Positions 34,915 through 47,880 of a stretch of DNA of 57,890 bases are shown here, in pieces (the stretch's first letter is position 1; each line of letters opens with the position of its first letter). Made by a program: the position numbers and the translations under genes. This stretch comes from CAYUVH01 sp964448135 (GTDB lineage: Bacteria > Verrucomicrobiota > Verrucomicrobiia > Limisphaerales > UBA8199), in assembly GCA_964448135.1 (NCBI GenBank), contig CAYUVH010000038.1, forward strand, positions 1 to 57,890, in the 5' to 3' direction. The notes beneath the pieces were generated by a model. The model was not told the DNA's origin. It saw nothing but the letters and a program-made list of their open reading frames with translations, and made no database searches.

Positions 34915-35345
34915 AGTCTTGTCTCTAACTCGGTAACTCCAACCCCTTAGGCGTTCCTGTGCTCAGGTTTCAAACTGTCTGCTGTGAAAGCACCAAATGG
35001 ACAGTTTCCACTTTGTTAGGTTTTTGCCGCCGATTTCAAATCGATTAAAGGGCATTCCCAAGTTATAAACAAGTAAAAATAAATCCCTTGCTGACAAGGA
35101 GTTAGGTCGATTCCTGTCACGTTCGCGACCTGGTTTTCGTCTTTCCGTCACCTTCCTGATCCTACTCCTAATTTTAATCCTAATCCCTCTTCCCCCTTCT
35201 TGCTTCCCATCCCTAATTTTCTGTCGCCAGGTTTTTCTGTTATCACTTCTTGTCTTTTTGCCAACCCTTTTTTGTTTTCACCCTGTGGCCATGATCCATC
35301 CAAGCACATCTTGAATCCTCCCGGCATCTCTAGGAAACTGCCGCC
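34915..35345. other. Divergent intergenic region between the RRM gene and tilS
   Basis: No gene is seen. It holds an AT-rich stretch at 35060-35100, then a polypyrimidine run at 35150-35215 containing CCTAATTTTAATCCTAATCC, which in reverse is a GGATTAGG-type repeat also present at 55950-55990. The AT-rich part probably carries the RRM gene promoter and a long 5' leader. Confidence 0.55.
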
Positions 35346-36737
35346 GTGCGCGTTCTGCTGGACCGGTTGGAAATCAACATTCAAAAGCACGCGCTTCTTC
35401 ATTTCGGCTCCCGGGTGCTTGTCGCCGTTTCTGGCGGCGTCGATTCCATGGTCCTCCTCCAGGCCCTGCATGGTCTTTCGCGCCAGCATGGTTTTTCGCT
35501 CGTGGTCGCTCATCTCAACCATCAGCTCCGTGGCCGTGCCAGTCGCGCCGACGAACAACTCGTCCGACGCACGGCGGCGAAACTGAAATTGCCGGTCATC
35601 ATCGGCCGCGAGGATGTTAGAGCTCTGGCGATGCGCAGCGGGATATCCATCGAAATGGCCGCGAGAGACGCGCGCCACAGATTCCTCGCCCGTGCCGCGC
35701 GGTCGAAGCGCATCGGTGTCATCGCGGTTGCCCACCACGCCGACGACCAGGTGGAACTGTTTTTTCTCCGCCTGCTTCGCGGCGCCGGTGGAGACGGTCT
35801 GGCCGGCATGGACTGGAACAATCCTTCACCCATCGACCCTCGGCTGCGCATCATTCGCCCGCTGCTCGATATCTCCAAGGTGGAGCTCGCTCGGTACGCA
35901 GCCGCCGAAAAAATTCCCTTTCGCGAGGATGCCACCAACGCCGATCGGGACATCCTGCGCAATCGGATCCGCCACGAGCTCCTGCCGTTCTTGCGCAAAC
36001 GCTTTCAGCCCGCGCTGGATCGGACGGTCGCCCGCGTCATGGAAATTGTCGGTGCCGAGGCCGATGTTGTCGGGCGGTTGGCGGATGGGTCTTCGCGGAC
36101 GGGCACGGCATTCGCATCCCAGCCCATCGCGGTTCAGCGTCGGCGTTTGCAAACGCAGTTGTTGAAATTGGGAGTCGCCTCCGATTTTGAGTTGATTGAA
36201 AAACTCCGTGAGCGACTGGAAACTTCTTTGAGTGTCGCGAGGTCGCCCGGAATCAAGGGCAGCGGACCTTGGAGCGTTTCACGAGACAATCGTGGACTGG
36301 TTCGCTTGAAGAAACTGTCCCGCGGGAAAGCCGGGTTTGATTCAGGGGCTTCGCTTCGCTTGGAACTCGGTACGAAACCTGGCAAGGCGTCCTTCGCCGG
36401 TTTTTCGGTTCGCTGGCGCATCCGGCGGCTGCCCGGCGCTTCCCGCCGAAAGTCGTCCGCCCGCATGGAAGAATTCGACGCCGACAAGGTAGGGCCGAGC
36501 ATCGTGTTGAGGCATTGGCGCGCCGGGGACCGATTTCAGCCAATAGGCATGGGCTCCCCCGTAAAACTTCAGGACCTCTTTGTGAACGCTCGCATTCCCC
36601 GCGAGGAGCGACATGCGCTCGTTGTGGCCGAGGCGGACGGCGAGCTGTTTTGGGTCGAGAAACTCAGGATTTCGGAACGGTTTAAGCTCACCCCTGGCAC
36701 CATTCGCCGCTTGCATTGGCGCTGGAATCGGGCTTAA
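35346..36737 (+). CDS. tilS: tRNA(Ile)-lysidine synthetase
   Basis: The 463-residue enzyme turns C34 of CAU-anticodon tRNA-Ile into lysidine so that it reads AUA. The PP-loop SGGVDSMVLLQAL is near residue 29, then VAHLNHQLRGRASRADE, AVAHHADDQVELFFLRLLRGAGG and NRIRHELLPFL. A C-terminal TilS domain (LRHWRAGDRFQPIGMGSPVKLQDLF) completes it. The start GTG 35346 is used since the frame opens there. It lies directly before ftsH, a widespread arrangement. The array TAT-anticodon tRNA would be an alternative AUA reader. Confidence 0.93.
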   Translation: MRVLLDRLEINIQKHALLHFGSRVLVAVSGGVDSMVLLQALHGLSRQHGFSLVVAHLNHQLRGRASRADEQLVRRTAAKLKLPVIIGREDVRALAMRSGISIEMAARDARHRFLARAARSKRIGVIAVAHHADDQVELFFLRLLRGAGGDGLAGMDWNNPSPIDPRLRIIRPLLDISKVELARYAAAEKIPFREDATNADRDILRNRIRHELLPFLRKRFQPALDRTVARVMEIVGAEADVVGRLADGSSRTGTAFASQPIAVQRRRLQTQLLKLGVASDFELIEKLRERLETSLSVARSPGIKGSGPWSVSRDNRGLVRLKKLSRGKAGFDSGASLRLELGTKPGKASFAGFSVRWRIRRLPGASRRKSSARMEEFDADKVGPSIVLRHWRAGDRFQPIGMGSPVKLQDLFVNARIPREERHALVVAEADGELFWVEKLRISERFKLTPGTIRRLHWRWNRA

Positions 36738-36796
36738 TAAGCACGGTTGCGGTATGGGGAAAGGGATGGTAATTTGCCCCGGCTGGATTTGTAGTC

Positions 36797-38830
36797 ATGG
36801 CTGAAAACAATAATCTGAACGACGATAGTCGAAACCCACGCAAGAACGGTGAGTTTCGGGTTCCCCCGCGTGCTTGGGTGGTGTGGACTGCCATCTTGGG
36901 GTGTCTGCTCCTGCTGATGCTGTTCAAGGACCAGATCAACTCCCAGGGCGACAACGTGAACCAATTCAAGTTCCAGCAACTGGTCGAATCCAACCAAGTC
37001 GCCCAGGCCACGATCAATTACAGCTCGCAGAGCCCCTACCTGAACGAAATCGTCGGCAAGTATTACAAGACCGATGCCGCGGGTGTCCGGGCCAACCCGG
37101 AGGAATTGGTTCCCTTCCATGCGAAAGTCCGCCTGACGCAGAAGCTCGAGGAAAAGCTGTTGAGCCTTCCGGCCTTCGATCCGCGCGAGCCCAACACAGT
37201 GCTCTGGAGTTTCATGATCAACATGCTGCCCTTCGTGATCCTGTTGATCATCGTGTATTTTGTTTTCATCCGGCAGATCAAGATGGCCGGCAAGGGCGCC
37301 CTCAGCTTCGGCAAGAGCAAGGCCCGGCTTCTCGCCAAGGAACGCAACAAGACCACGTTTAAGGACGTCGCCGGCATTGACGAGGCGATCGATGAAGTCT
37401 CGGAACTCGTCGAGTTCCTGAAAGACCCGAAAAAGTTTCAACGCCTCGGCGGTCGCATCCCGAAGGGCATCCTGATGGTCGGCCCGCCCGGCACCGGCAA
37501 GACCCTGCTGGCCAAGGCCATTGCCGGTGAAGCCGATGCGGCGTTCTTCAGCATCAGCGGTTCGGATTTCGTGGAAATGTTTGTCGGCGTGGGCGCGAGC
37601 CGCGTCCGCGACATGTTCGAACAGGCCCGCAAGAATACGCCCTGCCTGGTGTTCATTGACGAAATTGACGCCGTCGGCCGCAGCCGTGGCCATGGCCTCG
37701 GCGGTGGCAACGACGAACGCGAGCAGACGTTGAACGCGTTGCTCGTCGAAATGGACGGCTTTGACACGCAGGAAGGCATCATCATCATCGCGGCAACCAA
37801 CCGTCCGGACGTGCTCGATCCGGCATTGCTGCGTCCCGGTCGCTTTGATCGCCAGATCATCGTCAATCTTCCGGATGTCCGCGGTCGCGAAGCGATCCTC
37901 AAGGTTCACGCCAAGAACGTGAAGCTTTCGCCCACGGTGGATTTGTCAGTCATCGCCCGTGGCACGCCTGGTTACTCCGGTGCTGAGCTCGCCAATTTGT
38001 TGAACGAAGCCGCGTTGCTGGCCGCCAGCACGAACAAAAAGGCCGTCGGCATGGCTGAACTCGAGGAGGCCCGCGACAAGGTTCGTTGGGGCCGCGAACG
38101 ACGCAGCCTCGCGATGACCGACGAGGAAAAGAAATTTACCGCCTGGCACGAAGCCGGGCATGCGTTGGTGAACGTCGTTCTCCAGCACACGCATCCCTTG
38201 CACAAGGTGACCATCATCCCGCGCGGTCAATCGCTCGGCTCGACGATGTCGCTGCCCAAGACGGACGTCTTAAGCCGTCGCCGGAAGGAAATGCTGGATA
38301 CGATCGCGGTCACGATGGCCGGTCGAATCGCCGAGGAAATCGTTTCCGGTGATATCTCCAGCGGGGCCGCCGGCGACATTCAGCAAGCCACGAACATGGC
38401 CCGCGCCATGGTGACGCAATGGGGCATGAGCGACCGCCTGGGCATGGTCCAGTACGGCGACGACGACGAATACGTCTTCCTCGGCCGCGAAATGGTACGC
38501 GCCAAAGTTTACAGCGATTCCGTGGCGCAGGAGATCGACGCCGAGGTGAAGCGCATCATTGACGAGGCCTACCACGTCGCCAAAGAGATCATCACCACCC
38601 ACCGCGACAAGCTGGAAATCATCGCCCGCTCGCTGCTCGAATACGAAACCCTCGACGGCGTCCAGGTGGCCGAGATCGTGCGCTCTGGCACTTTCACACC
38701 TCCGCCACCCGCCGCCAAGATGGATCCTCCGCAAGGAGCTCCCGCAGGCACGACGTTGCCCGAAGCCCCGGCCAAGCCCGCGCCCCCGACCCTCCCCGGT
38801 TTGGGTTCGCCGGCTCCTGCTGCGGCCTAA
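36797..38830 (+). CDS. ftsH: ATP-dependent zinc metalloprotease FtsH
   Basis: A 677-residue membrane AAA protease. Two membrane segments (VWTAILGCLLLLMLF near residue 30; MLPFVILLIIVYFVF near 150) flank a periplasmic loop. The AAA domain has Walker A GPPGTGKTLLAKA, Walker B CLVFIDEIDAVGR, second region ATNRPDVLDPALLRPGRFDR, and the zinc site HEAGH near 450. The C-terminus is proline/alanine rich. It degrades misfolded membrane proteins and sets LPS synthesis levels in many bacteria. It follows tilS by about 60 bases. Confidence 0.97.
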   Translation: MAENNNLNDDSRNPRKNGEFRVPPRAWVVWTAILGCLLLLMLFKDQINSQGDNVNQFKFQQLVESNQVAQATINYSSQSPYLNEIVGKYYKTDAAGVRANPEELVPFHAKVRLTQKLEEKLLSLPAFDPREPNTVLWSFMINMLPFVILLIIVYFVFIRQIKMAGKGALSFGKSKARLLAKERNKTTFKDVAGIDEAIDEVSELVEFLKDPKKFQRLGGRIPKGILMVGPPGTGKTLLAKAIAGEADAAFFSISGSDFVEMFVGVGASRVRDMFEQARKNTPCLVFIDEIDAVGRSRGHGLGGGNDEREQTLNALLVEMDGFDTQEGIIIIAATNRPDVLDPALLRPGRFDRQIIVNLPDVRGREAILKVHAKNVKLSPTVDLSVIARGTPGYSGAELANLLNEAALLAASTNKKAVGMAELEEARDKVRWGRERRSLAMTDEEKKFTAWHEAGHALVNVVLQHTHPLHKVTIIPRGQSLGSTMSLPKTDVLSRRRKEMLDTIAVTMAGRIAEEIVSGDISSGAAGDIQQATNMARAMVTQWGMSDRLGMVQYGDDDEYVFLGREMVRAKVYSDSVAQEIDAEVKRIIDEAYHVAKEIITTHRDKLEIIARSLLEYETLDGVQVAEIVRSGTFTPPPPAAKMDPPQGAPAGTTLPEAPAKPAPPTLPGLGSPAPAAA

Positions 38831-38928
38831 GGCAGCGTAATCCACCTAACGCGTTTTATCGCACTTCGCGTAAATGCTTCCGAGCATTCGGAATGGACTC
38901 TCCGCGCGGCACTGGTTAGCCTGCGGCG

Positions 38929-39639
38929 ATGATTATCGCGCCGTCGTTGCTGGCCGCTGATTTCGCGAAGCTGGCCAGGGAAGTCGAGCGGGTCAACCGT
39001 TCGGGCGCCGACTGGCTTCACCTGGACGTGATGGACGGCCATTTCGTCCCGAACATTTCCTTCGGCCCTGCGATCGTCAAAACCGTCCGTCCACTCTCGA
39101 AGCTTTTCTTCGACGTGCATTTGATGTGCTCGCGCCCGGAGATCCTTTTGCCCGCCTTCGCCGAAGCGGGAGCGGACCAGATCAACATCCACGTCGAGCT
39201 GGGCAACGACGTCACCGGCCTCATCTGGAAGATTAAATCCCTCCGGTGCAAGGTCGGCCTCGCGATCAATCCACCCACGGCGATCACGCAGGTCCAGCCC
39301 TACCTTGACCAAATCGATTCGCTCCTCGTCATGACCGTGAATCCCGGCTTCGGCGGCCAGCCTTTCATCCACGAAACGCTGCCCAAAGTCCAACAAGCCC
39401 GCGCTTGGCGCGCTGAAAAGGGCCTGGCTTTCCACATCGGCGTGGACGGCGGGGTGGACAACAAAACCGCGGAGCAATGCGCCTGCGCGGGCGCCGATGC
39501 CTTCATCAGCGGCACCGCGTTGTTCCATCAAATCCGATTTACTGCCGCAGTGCAGAAAATGCGGGCCATAGTTGAAAAGGCGGCGGCCCAGCCGCAGAAC
39601 GGCAAAACGGCCGTTCCAGTCCAGCGCACTTTTGCATGA
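38929..39639 (+). CDS. rpe: Ribulose-phosphate 3-epimerase
   Basis: A 236-residue TIM barrel: IAPSLLAADFAKLA, WLHLDVMDGHFVPNISFGP (metal Asp/His), FFDVHLMCSRPE (His, Asp), MTVNPGFGGQPFI and IGVDGGVDNKTA. It interconverts ribulose-5-P and xylulose-5-P in the pentose phosphate pathway. Its stop overlaps the ATG of the next gene by four bases. A ~17-residue tail after the barrel (KAAAQPQNGKTAVPVQRTFA) has no family match. Confidence 0.95.
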   Translation: MIIAPSLLAADFAKLAREVERVNRSGADWLHLDVMDGHFVPNISFGPAIVKTVRPLSKLFFDVHLMCSRPEILLPAFAEAGADQINIHVELGNDVTGLIWKIKSLRCKVGLAINPPTAITQVQPYLDQIDSLLVMTVNPGFGGQPFIHETLPKVQQARAWRAEKGLAFHIGVDGGVDNKTAEQCACAGADAFISGTALFHQIRFTAAVQKMRAIVEKAAAQPQNGKTAVPVQRTFA

Positions 39640-41054
39640 GTAACTTGAAGTTTGGGACCGACGGCTGGCGGGCCGTCATCGCGGAGGATTTCAGTTTCGC
39701 CAACCTCGAACGCGTCGCCCATGCGACCGCCCATTACTGGGCGCTCAATCCCATGCCGGACACCGCTAAGCGCGTCGTCGTCGGCTACGACCGCCGTTTC
39801 CTCTCCGATCAATTCGGACAGCGCACCGCCGAAGTTTTCGCCGGCAACGGCTTCGAAGTCGTCCTGACCCCCGAGCCCACGCCCACGCCATCGGTGTCCT
39901 TCGCCGTGAAGCGGGAGAACGCGATTGGTGGTGTGATGATCACCGCCAGCCACAATCCGCCCATCTTCAACGGCTTCAAGCTCAAGTCCCACTTCGGCGG
40001 CTCCGCCGAATCCGCGACTTGCAAAGCCGTCGAAGGGTTCCTCGATGCTGAGCCGGTGAAATCCGAACCGTTCAAGTCCGCCCAACAAAGCGGACGGATC
40101 CGCGTGGAAGACATTCGAACGGCGCATTACGCCGCGTTGAAAAAGCTGGTGGATTTCAAGTTAATCGCCAAGTCGCGCCTGCGCTTCGCGCATGAGGCAT
40201 TGTTTGGCGTGGGGGCGGGTTGTTTCGATCAATTGTTGCGCGGGACGACCTGCAAGGTCACTACACTCAATGGCGAGTTTGATACGCTCTTTGGCGGCAT
40301 CAACCCGGAGCCGATCGAAGTAAACTACAAACGCAGCGCCGCATTTCTCCGTAAACATCCGCACGATATTTGCCTGGTCACCGACGGCGATGCCGATCGC
40401 GTGGGCGGCATGGACGGCCGCGGAAATTATCTCAGCACTCATCAACTCATCTGCCTGCTGCTCCGGCATTTTGTCGTAAATCGCAAGGGCAGGGGCCGCG
40501 TCGTGAAGGCGCTCACGACCACCTCCATGGTGGACAAGATGTGCGCGGCGTACGGCCTGGAAATGACCGAGACCGGCGTCGGCTTCAAATATATCGCCGC
40601 CGAAATGCTCAAAGGCGGCGTGCTGCTGGGCGCGGAGGAAAGCGGCGGCATCGGTTTCCCCGGTCACATCCCGGAGCGCGACGGCATCGCTGCCGGCATG
40701 ATGTTGCTCGAAATGCTGGCTGCCGAACGACGCCCGGTGACGCGCATGATTCAGGAGTTGGAAAAGCAATATGGCCCGCATCGCTACGGCCGCATTGACA
40801 CGCATTTCCCCCTGGAGAAGCGCCCGGCCCTGATGGAGTATTTGAAGAATAATCCGCCCGCCAAACTTCTCCGCTCGCCGGTGGTTGATCTAAAGTCCTA
40901 TGACGGCGTGAAATTCGTCGCCCAGGACAGCTCGTGGCTGATGTTGCGCGGTTCGGGCACCGAGCCCATTCTGCGCATTTACGCCGAAAGCGCTTCGGAC
41001 GCGGCCGTCCAAAAACTCCTGCGTGCCGGGGTGGAATTGACGAAACGGGTTTAG
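39636..41054 (+). CDS. Alpha-D-phosphohexomutase (phosphoglucomutase/phosphomannomutase)
   Basis: The 472-residue enzyme has the phosphoserine loop MITASHNPP, metal loop DGDADRVGGMDGRG, sugar-recognition ESGGIGFPGH and the C-terminal phosphate site RGSGTEPILRIYAE. It moves phosphate between C1 and C6 of hexoses; whether glucose, mannose or glucosamine cannot be told. FGTDGWRAVIAEDF at the start is PGM/PMM-like. Co-translated with rpe by a four-base overlap. Confidence 0.92.
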   Translation: MSNLKFGTDGWRAVIAEDFSFANLERVAHATAHYWALNPMPDTAKRVVVGYDRRFLSDQFGQRTAEVFAGNGFEVVLTPEPTPTPSVSFAVKRENAIGGVMITASHNPPIFNGFKLKSHFGGSAESATCKAVEGFLDAEPVKSEPFKSAQQSGRIRVEDIRTAHYAALKKLVDFKLIAKSRLRFAHEALFGVGAGCFDQLLRGTTCKVTTLNGEFDTLFGGINPEPIEVNYKRSAAFLRKHPHDICLVTDGDADRVGGMDGRGNYLSTHQLICLLLRHFVVNRKGRGRVVKALTTTSMVDKMCAAYGLEMTETGVGFKYIAAEMLKGGVLLGAEESGGIGFPGHIPERDGIAAGMMLLEMLAAERRPVTRMIQELEKQYGPHRYGRIDTHFPLEKRPALMEYLKNNPPAKLLRSPVVDLKSYDGVKFVAQDSSWLMLRGSGTEPILRIYAESASDAAVQKLLRAGVELTKRV

Positions 41055-41072
41055 GGCGTATCGTGTGGCCGG

Positions 41073-41345
41073 ATGAGTCGAAGAGCACTGCGGATTGCGG
41101 CGGTCATAATTTTGGCGGGTGTGCTGGGCTTCTGGTACGCCAAGGGTGCCAATCCCGGTTGGACCAAGACCAGCATCACCCACAAACAGGTGGACGACGT
41201 TACCGGCATTGAGGGAATCACCTACCAAAAGGGATTCCTGCCTGGCCTCGATTTTCTGGCCGCGGGCGTGATCATCTCGACTTTCATCGCCGGCGCATCA
41301 TTTTTGGCTCCGAAGCGGGCTACCAAGCCTTCGGAGCCTGGCTGA
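41073..41345 (+). CDS. Small two-pass membrane protein, unknown
   Basis: A 90-residue protein with membrane segments near 6-24 (LRIAAVIILAGVLGFWYA) and 60-78 (DFLAAGVIISTFIAGASFL), separated by a polar segment (TKTSITHKQVDDVTGIEG). No known family is recognised. It follows the mutase by 18 bases and precedes yceI by 42, so it is likely co-transcribed. Confidence 0.6.
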   Translation: MSRRALRIAAVIILAGVLGFWYAKGANPGWTKTSITHKQVDDVTGIEGITYQKGFLPGLDFLAAGVIISTFIAGASFLAPKRATKPSEPG

Positions 41346-41387
41346 ACCGAATCAACTCAACCAACCTCGAAAGGAATCAAACGTCCC

Positions 41388-41996
41388 ATGAAAACATTCT
41401 GCTCATTCATTGCCTATGCCTCCATGAGCGCGGCCGTCCTCGCGGCCGCCAGTGACTTCGACTTCAAGGATCCCAAGGGCGTGAACAACGCCCAATTCAA
41501 ACTCGACGCGCCCCTCGAGGCCATTTCCGGCAGCGCCAGCGGCATCTCCGGCGCGGTGAGTTACGACCCGGCCGATCCGGGCGCGACCAAGGGCAAAATC
41601 GTAATTGCCAGCAGCTCGCTGCAGCTTCCCAATTCGGTCCAGCAAAAGCACATGCAGAGCGATCAATGGCTGGACGTGGCGAAATTCCCGGAAATTACTT
41701 TTGAGGCCAAGGCGCTGAAAAACGTGAAGACCGACGGTGACGTTACGACGGCCGATGCTGCGGGCACGTTCACACTCAAGGGAATTTCGAAGGAGATGAC
41801 GATTCCAGTCAAATTGACCTACCTCAAGGGAAAGCTCGGCCAGCGCATTCAGAATGCGAAAGGCGACCTGCTCGTGATTCGCTCGAACTTTAGCATCAAA
41901 CGCAGCGATTTTGGCATCAAGCCGGGCGAGATGCAGGACAAGGTGTCGGAGGGGATTGACATCACCCTCAGCATTGCCGGCGGTTCGGCGCAGTAG
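41388..41996 (+). CDS. YceI-family periplasmic protein
   Basis: A 202-residue protein with a signal peptide (CSFIAYASMSAAVLAAA) and the YceI lipocalin-like fold: VSYDPADPGATKGKIVIAS, SDQWLDVAKFPEITFEAKAL, FTLKGISKEMTIPVKLTYL and SFSIKRSDFGIKPG-type ending (FSIKRSDFGIKPGEM). YceI proteins bind isoprenoid or other lipids in the periplasm. A hairpin with a T-run follows at about 42012-42061. Confidence 0.9.
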   Translation: MKTFCSFIAYASMSAAVLAAASDFDFKDPKGVNNAQFKLDAPLEAISGSASGISGAVSYDPADPGATKGKIVIASSSLQLPNSVQQKHMQSDQWLDVAKFPEITFEAKALKNVKTDGDVTTADAAGTFTLKGISKEMTIPVKLTYLKGKLGQRIQNAKGDLLVIRSNFSIKRSDFGIKPGEMQDKVSEGIDITLSIAGGSAQ

Positions 41997-42011
41997 GCAG
42001 CGAAAAGAGCC

Positions 42012-42061
42012 TCGCCCGAAACTCTTCAACGCGCTCGATGCAAGTCGGGCGCGTTTTTGTT
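42012..42061 (+). terminator. Terminator after the YceI gene
   Basis: CGCCCGA near 42013 pairs with TCGGGCG near 42043-42049, followed by CGTTTTTGTTT. The loop is long, but the position between yceI and the convergent gcvP fits a terminator. Confidence 0.6.
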
Positions 42062-42080
42062 TAGGTGTGCGACTGCAAGC

Positions 42081-45002
<2,922 letters not shown>

Positions 45003-45033
45003 CGCGAGAGAGTAAGGCAAAGTAACGGCAATT

Positions 45034-47178
45034 TCAAGGTTTAGAGGACTGAGGAGGAAAGAGTTGCTGGATGAGAAAAGTGTAGGCCAGGGCGGACATG
45101 TAGGCGGCTTGCTGGTTGTTGGCCGAGCCGCCGTGGCCGCCTTCGATATTCTCGTAATAGAGGATGTCGTGGCCCTGTTCCTTCATGCGGGCGACCATTT
45201 TGCGGGCGTGGCCGGGATGGACGCGGTCGTCGCGGGTGGAGGTGGTAAAGAACACGCGAGGATACTGCTTGTCCTTTTCGACATTCTGGTAGGGAGAGTA
45301 TTTGCTGATCCACGCCCATTCCTCGGGTTTGTCGGGGTCGCCGTATTCATCCATCCAACTGGCGCCGGCGAGGAGTTTGTTGAAGCGACGCATGTCGAGA
45401 AGCGGCACCTGGCACACGACGGCTTTGAATAGGTCGGGGCGCTCGGTGAGCATGACGCCCATGAGCAGGCCGCCGTTGGAGCCGCCTTGAATGCCCAGGT
45501 GCTGCGGCGAAGTGACTTTTCGGCTGATGAGGTTTTCGGCGATGGCGATGAAATCGTCGTAGGCGCGCTGGCGGTTTTGTTTCCGGGCGGCCTCGTGCCA
45601 TTTGGGTCCGAACTCACCGCCGCCGCGGATATTGGCCAGCACAAAGACGCCGCCGCGTTCGAGCCAGGCGGTGCCGACGTTCGGATTGTAATTCGGCAGC
45701 ATGGGAATCTCGAAGCCGCCATAACCGTAGAGCAGGGTGGGATTATTGCCGTTCAGAACGAGATCCTTGCGGGCGACCTGGAAATAAGGAACGCGGGTGC
45801 CGTCCTTCGAGACGGCTTCGTGCTGGGTGATTTCGAGGCCGGCAGGGTTGAAAAATTGCGGCAGGCTCTTGAGGAGTTCGCGCTTTTCCCTGCCAACGGT
45901 GCCGAGCCAGAGGCTCGTGGGCGTGAGAAAATCGGTGGTGTTCAGGAAATAATCATCCGAATCATCCGAGTCCACGCCGTTGATGCTAATATTGCCAAAC
46001 TTGGGAATGTCGAGCGTCTGACGCGTCCACTCTTTCTTGTTCCGGCGCAGGATCTCGATGCGATTTTTTACGTTATCGAGTTCGTTGAGGATCAGGTAAT
46101 TCTTCGTGTCGGTGGTGGCGGTGAGGCTGGTGCGGTCGGTGGGCTCGAAGAGGCTGGTCAGCTTTTTCGTGCCGGCCATCCACAATTGCAAATCCGCCGC
46201 CAGCAGCGAGCCGCCCGGCCATGTCTTGCCGCCGACGGTCCAGTCCGTGCGCAGGCGAAACAATATTTGATCCATGAACACGCTGGCCGAGGCGTCGTCG
46301 GGCTTTTCGATTTTCACCCAGCCTTTGCGCTGGTGGATCCATTCCTCACTGGTGAAAAAGGTCACCGCGCGGCGCATGAACTCGTAGGTATGACCGTGAT
46401 CGTGGACCACTTCCGCCTCGACGCTCACGTCGGTCTTCTTGCCTTCGAAAACGGTACGCGCGGTGGCGAGCGGGGTGCCGCGTTTCCATTCCTTCACGAC
46501 GCGCGGATAGCCGGAGGAGGTGAGCGAGCCGGGGCCAAAATCGGTGCCGACGTAAAGGGTGTCGCGGTCGAGCCAGGAAACCTGGCTCTTCGCCTCGGGC
46601 AGGTAAAAGCCATCCTTCACGAACTGCTTTGCTTTCAAATCGAATTCGCGCGTGACGGTGGCGTCGGCGCCGCCGCGCGAAAGGAACACGAGGCAACGAT
46701 CGTATTTCGGATACAGCGGCGATTCGCCCTTCCAGACCCAGTTTTCCTTTTCCGTGGTGGCGAGGGCGTCGAGGTCGATGACCGTTTCCCAGGCGGGAGC
46801 CGGCTTCTTGTATTCGGAGAGTGTGGTCCGGCGCCAGATGCCGCGGACGTGTTTATCGTCGCGCCAGAAATTGTAGTAGTACTTACCGTGTTTCGCGACG
46901 TAGGGAATTTTGTCCTTCGAATCGAGGATGGTCAGCAGGCGACGGCGGATGGGATCGAATTCGGGGAGGTTTTGGAGTTCGTTGGTGCTGACGGCATTTT
47001 GTTCGCGGACCCACGTCAGGGCTTTGTCGCCGGTGACGTCTTCCAGCCAAAGATAGGGATCGGGCGGTTGGGTGGAGTCGTCGGCTGATCTAGCGGTGGA
47101 ATGGAGCAATGACATGATGGCCAGGGCGGAGAGGATTCGGTTTGCCACGGGGCGGATGCGAGTGAGCCGCAAATTCAT
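45034..47178 (-). CDS. Prolyl oligopeptidase family (S9) serine peptidase, exported
   Basis: The 714-residue protein has a signal peptide (ILSALAIMSLLHSTARSA), a seven-bladed propeller region opening with DPYLWLEDVTGDKALTWV, and the alpha/beta hydrolase domain with LLYGYGGFEIPMLPNYNP, the catalytic serine in GIQGGSNGGLLMGVML and the histidine in NIEGGHGGSAN. It cleaves prolyl bonds in peptides in the periplasm. The serine-Asp-His triad looks intact. It is upstream of gcvP on the same strand without obvious functional link. Confidence 0.93.
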   Translation of the reverse strand: MNLRLTRIRPVANRILSALAIMSLLHSTARSADDSTQPPDPYLWLEDVTGDKALTWVREQNAVSTNELQNLPEFDPIRRRLLTILDSKDKIPYVAKHGKYYYNFWRDDKHVRGIWRRTTLSEYKKPAPAWETVIDLDALATTEKENWVWKGESPLYPKYDRCLVFLSRGGADATVTREFDLKAKQFVKDGFYLPEAKSQVSWLDRDTLYVGTDFGPGSLTSSGYPRVVKEWKRGTPLATARTVFEGKKTDVSVEAEVVHDHGHTYEFMRRAVTFFTSEEWIHQRKGWVKIEKPDDASASVFMDQILFRLRTDWTVGGKTWPGGSLLAADLQLWMAGTKKLTSLFEPTDRTSLTATTDTKNYLILNELDNVKNRIEILRRNKKEWTRQTLDIPKFGNISINGVDSDDSDDYFLNTTDFLTPTSLWLGTVGREKRELLKSLPQFFNPAGLEITQHEAVSKDGTRVPYFQVARKDLVLNGNNPTLLYGYGGFEIPMLPNYNPNVGTAWLERGGVFVLANIRGGGEFGPKWHEAARKQNRQRAYDDFIAIAENLISRKVTSPQHLGIQGGSNGGLLMGVMLTERPDLFKAVVCQVPLLDMRRFNKLLAGASWMDEYGDPDKPEEWAWISKYSPYQNVEKDKQYPRVFFTTSTRDDRVHPGHARKMVARMKEQGHDILYYENIEGGHGGSANNQQAAYMSALAYTFLIQQLFPPQSSKP

Positions 47179-47880
47179 ATCCGGTTATTGTGGGCAGGGA
47201 GTTTTGGGGGAACAAGTTTGCAAATCAGGCGGTTGGGAGGAGTGGACAGGGCCGGTTCTGGTTTCATTGGAGCAGGGGGGTGGCACACCCCCTGACAGGG
47301 TGTTACAGTGTTACAAACCGCATAAACATTGGTCCAAAACGGTGTCCAGGGTGTTACAAAAGGTGTTACAGGGGTGTTACAGGGGTGTTACGCGTTAAAA
47401 AAAGGCCTGCAAACATTGGTCGGAATGAAGGAGCAAGGTGTTACAAGGCTTGAATTCATTGGGTGGAATTGGGTTTTGAGCGCTCCGCTCGCTGGATGTG
47501 GGGCGAGGGCGAGGAGCCCAGGGTCCCCTTTTTTACTTTGACATACCTTGACATACTTTGACCGGCCCCTGGCCGGGGTGGGCGGGAAGCAATAAAGGCG
47601 CGCCGATCCGGTTGGTTGACAAGGCAGCGAGGCGAATGGATTGGGCAAATATGTTGGGAGAAGAACGGAGTTCATGACAGAATATGCTGACAGATATAAT
47701 TTGCAGCTTCCCTTGTTGTTGGCCGTTCCATTCCTTGTTTACGCCCGGGATTGGATTGGCTGAGCAAGCCGCGCGATTCCCGAGCAGGAAATCCCTCCGC
47801 AGTCAGGGTGGCACGATTCGGGTGGGTGTCAAGGGGACGCGACGAGATTGAATTGAGTGTGTTTTCAAACGTCAGCCGCG
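47179..47880. other. Intergenic region with GTTACA and TTGACATAC repeats
   Basis: About 700 bases without a recognisable gene. At 47300-47395 there are six copies of a GTGTTACA unit, at first irregular and then as (A)GGGGTGTTAC tandems, around an ACATTGGTCCAAA block at 47325. At 47535-47565 TTTGACATACCTTGACATACTT is repeated. Short frames in both strands (47388-47675 minus and others) look non-coding. Confidence 0.6.

Noticed and set aside
47388..47675. A 95-residue minus-strand frame in the repeat-rich spacer
   Set aside because: Covers tandem repeats, no start signal and no protein-like pattern.
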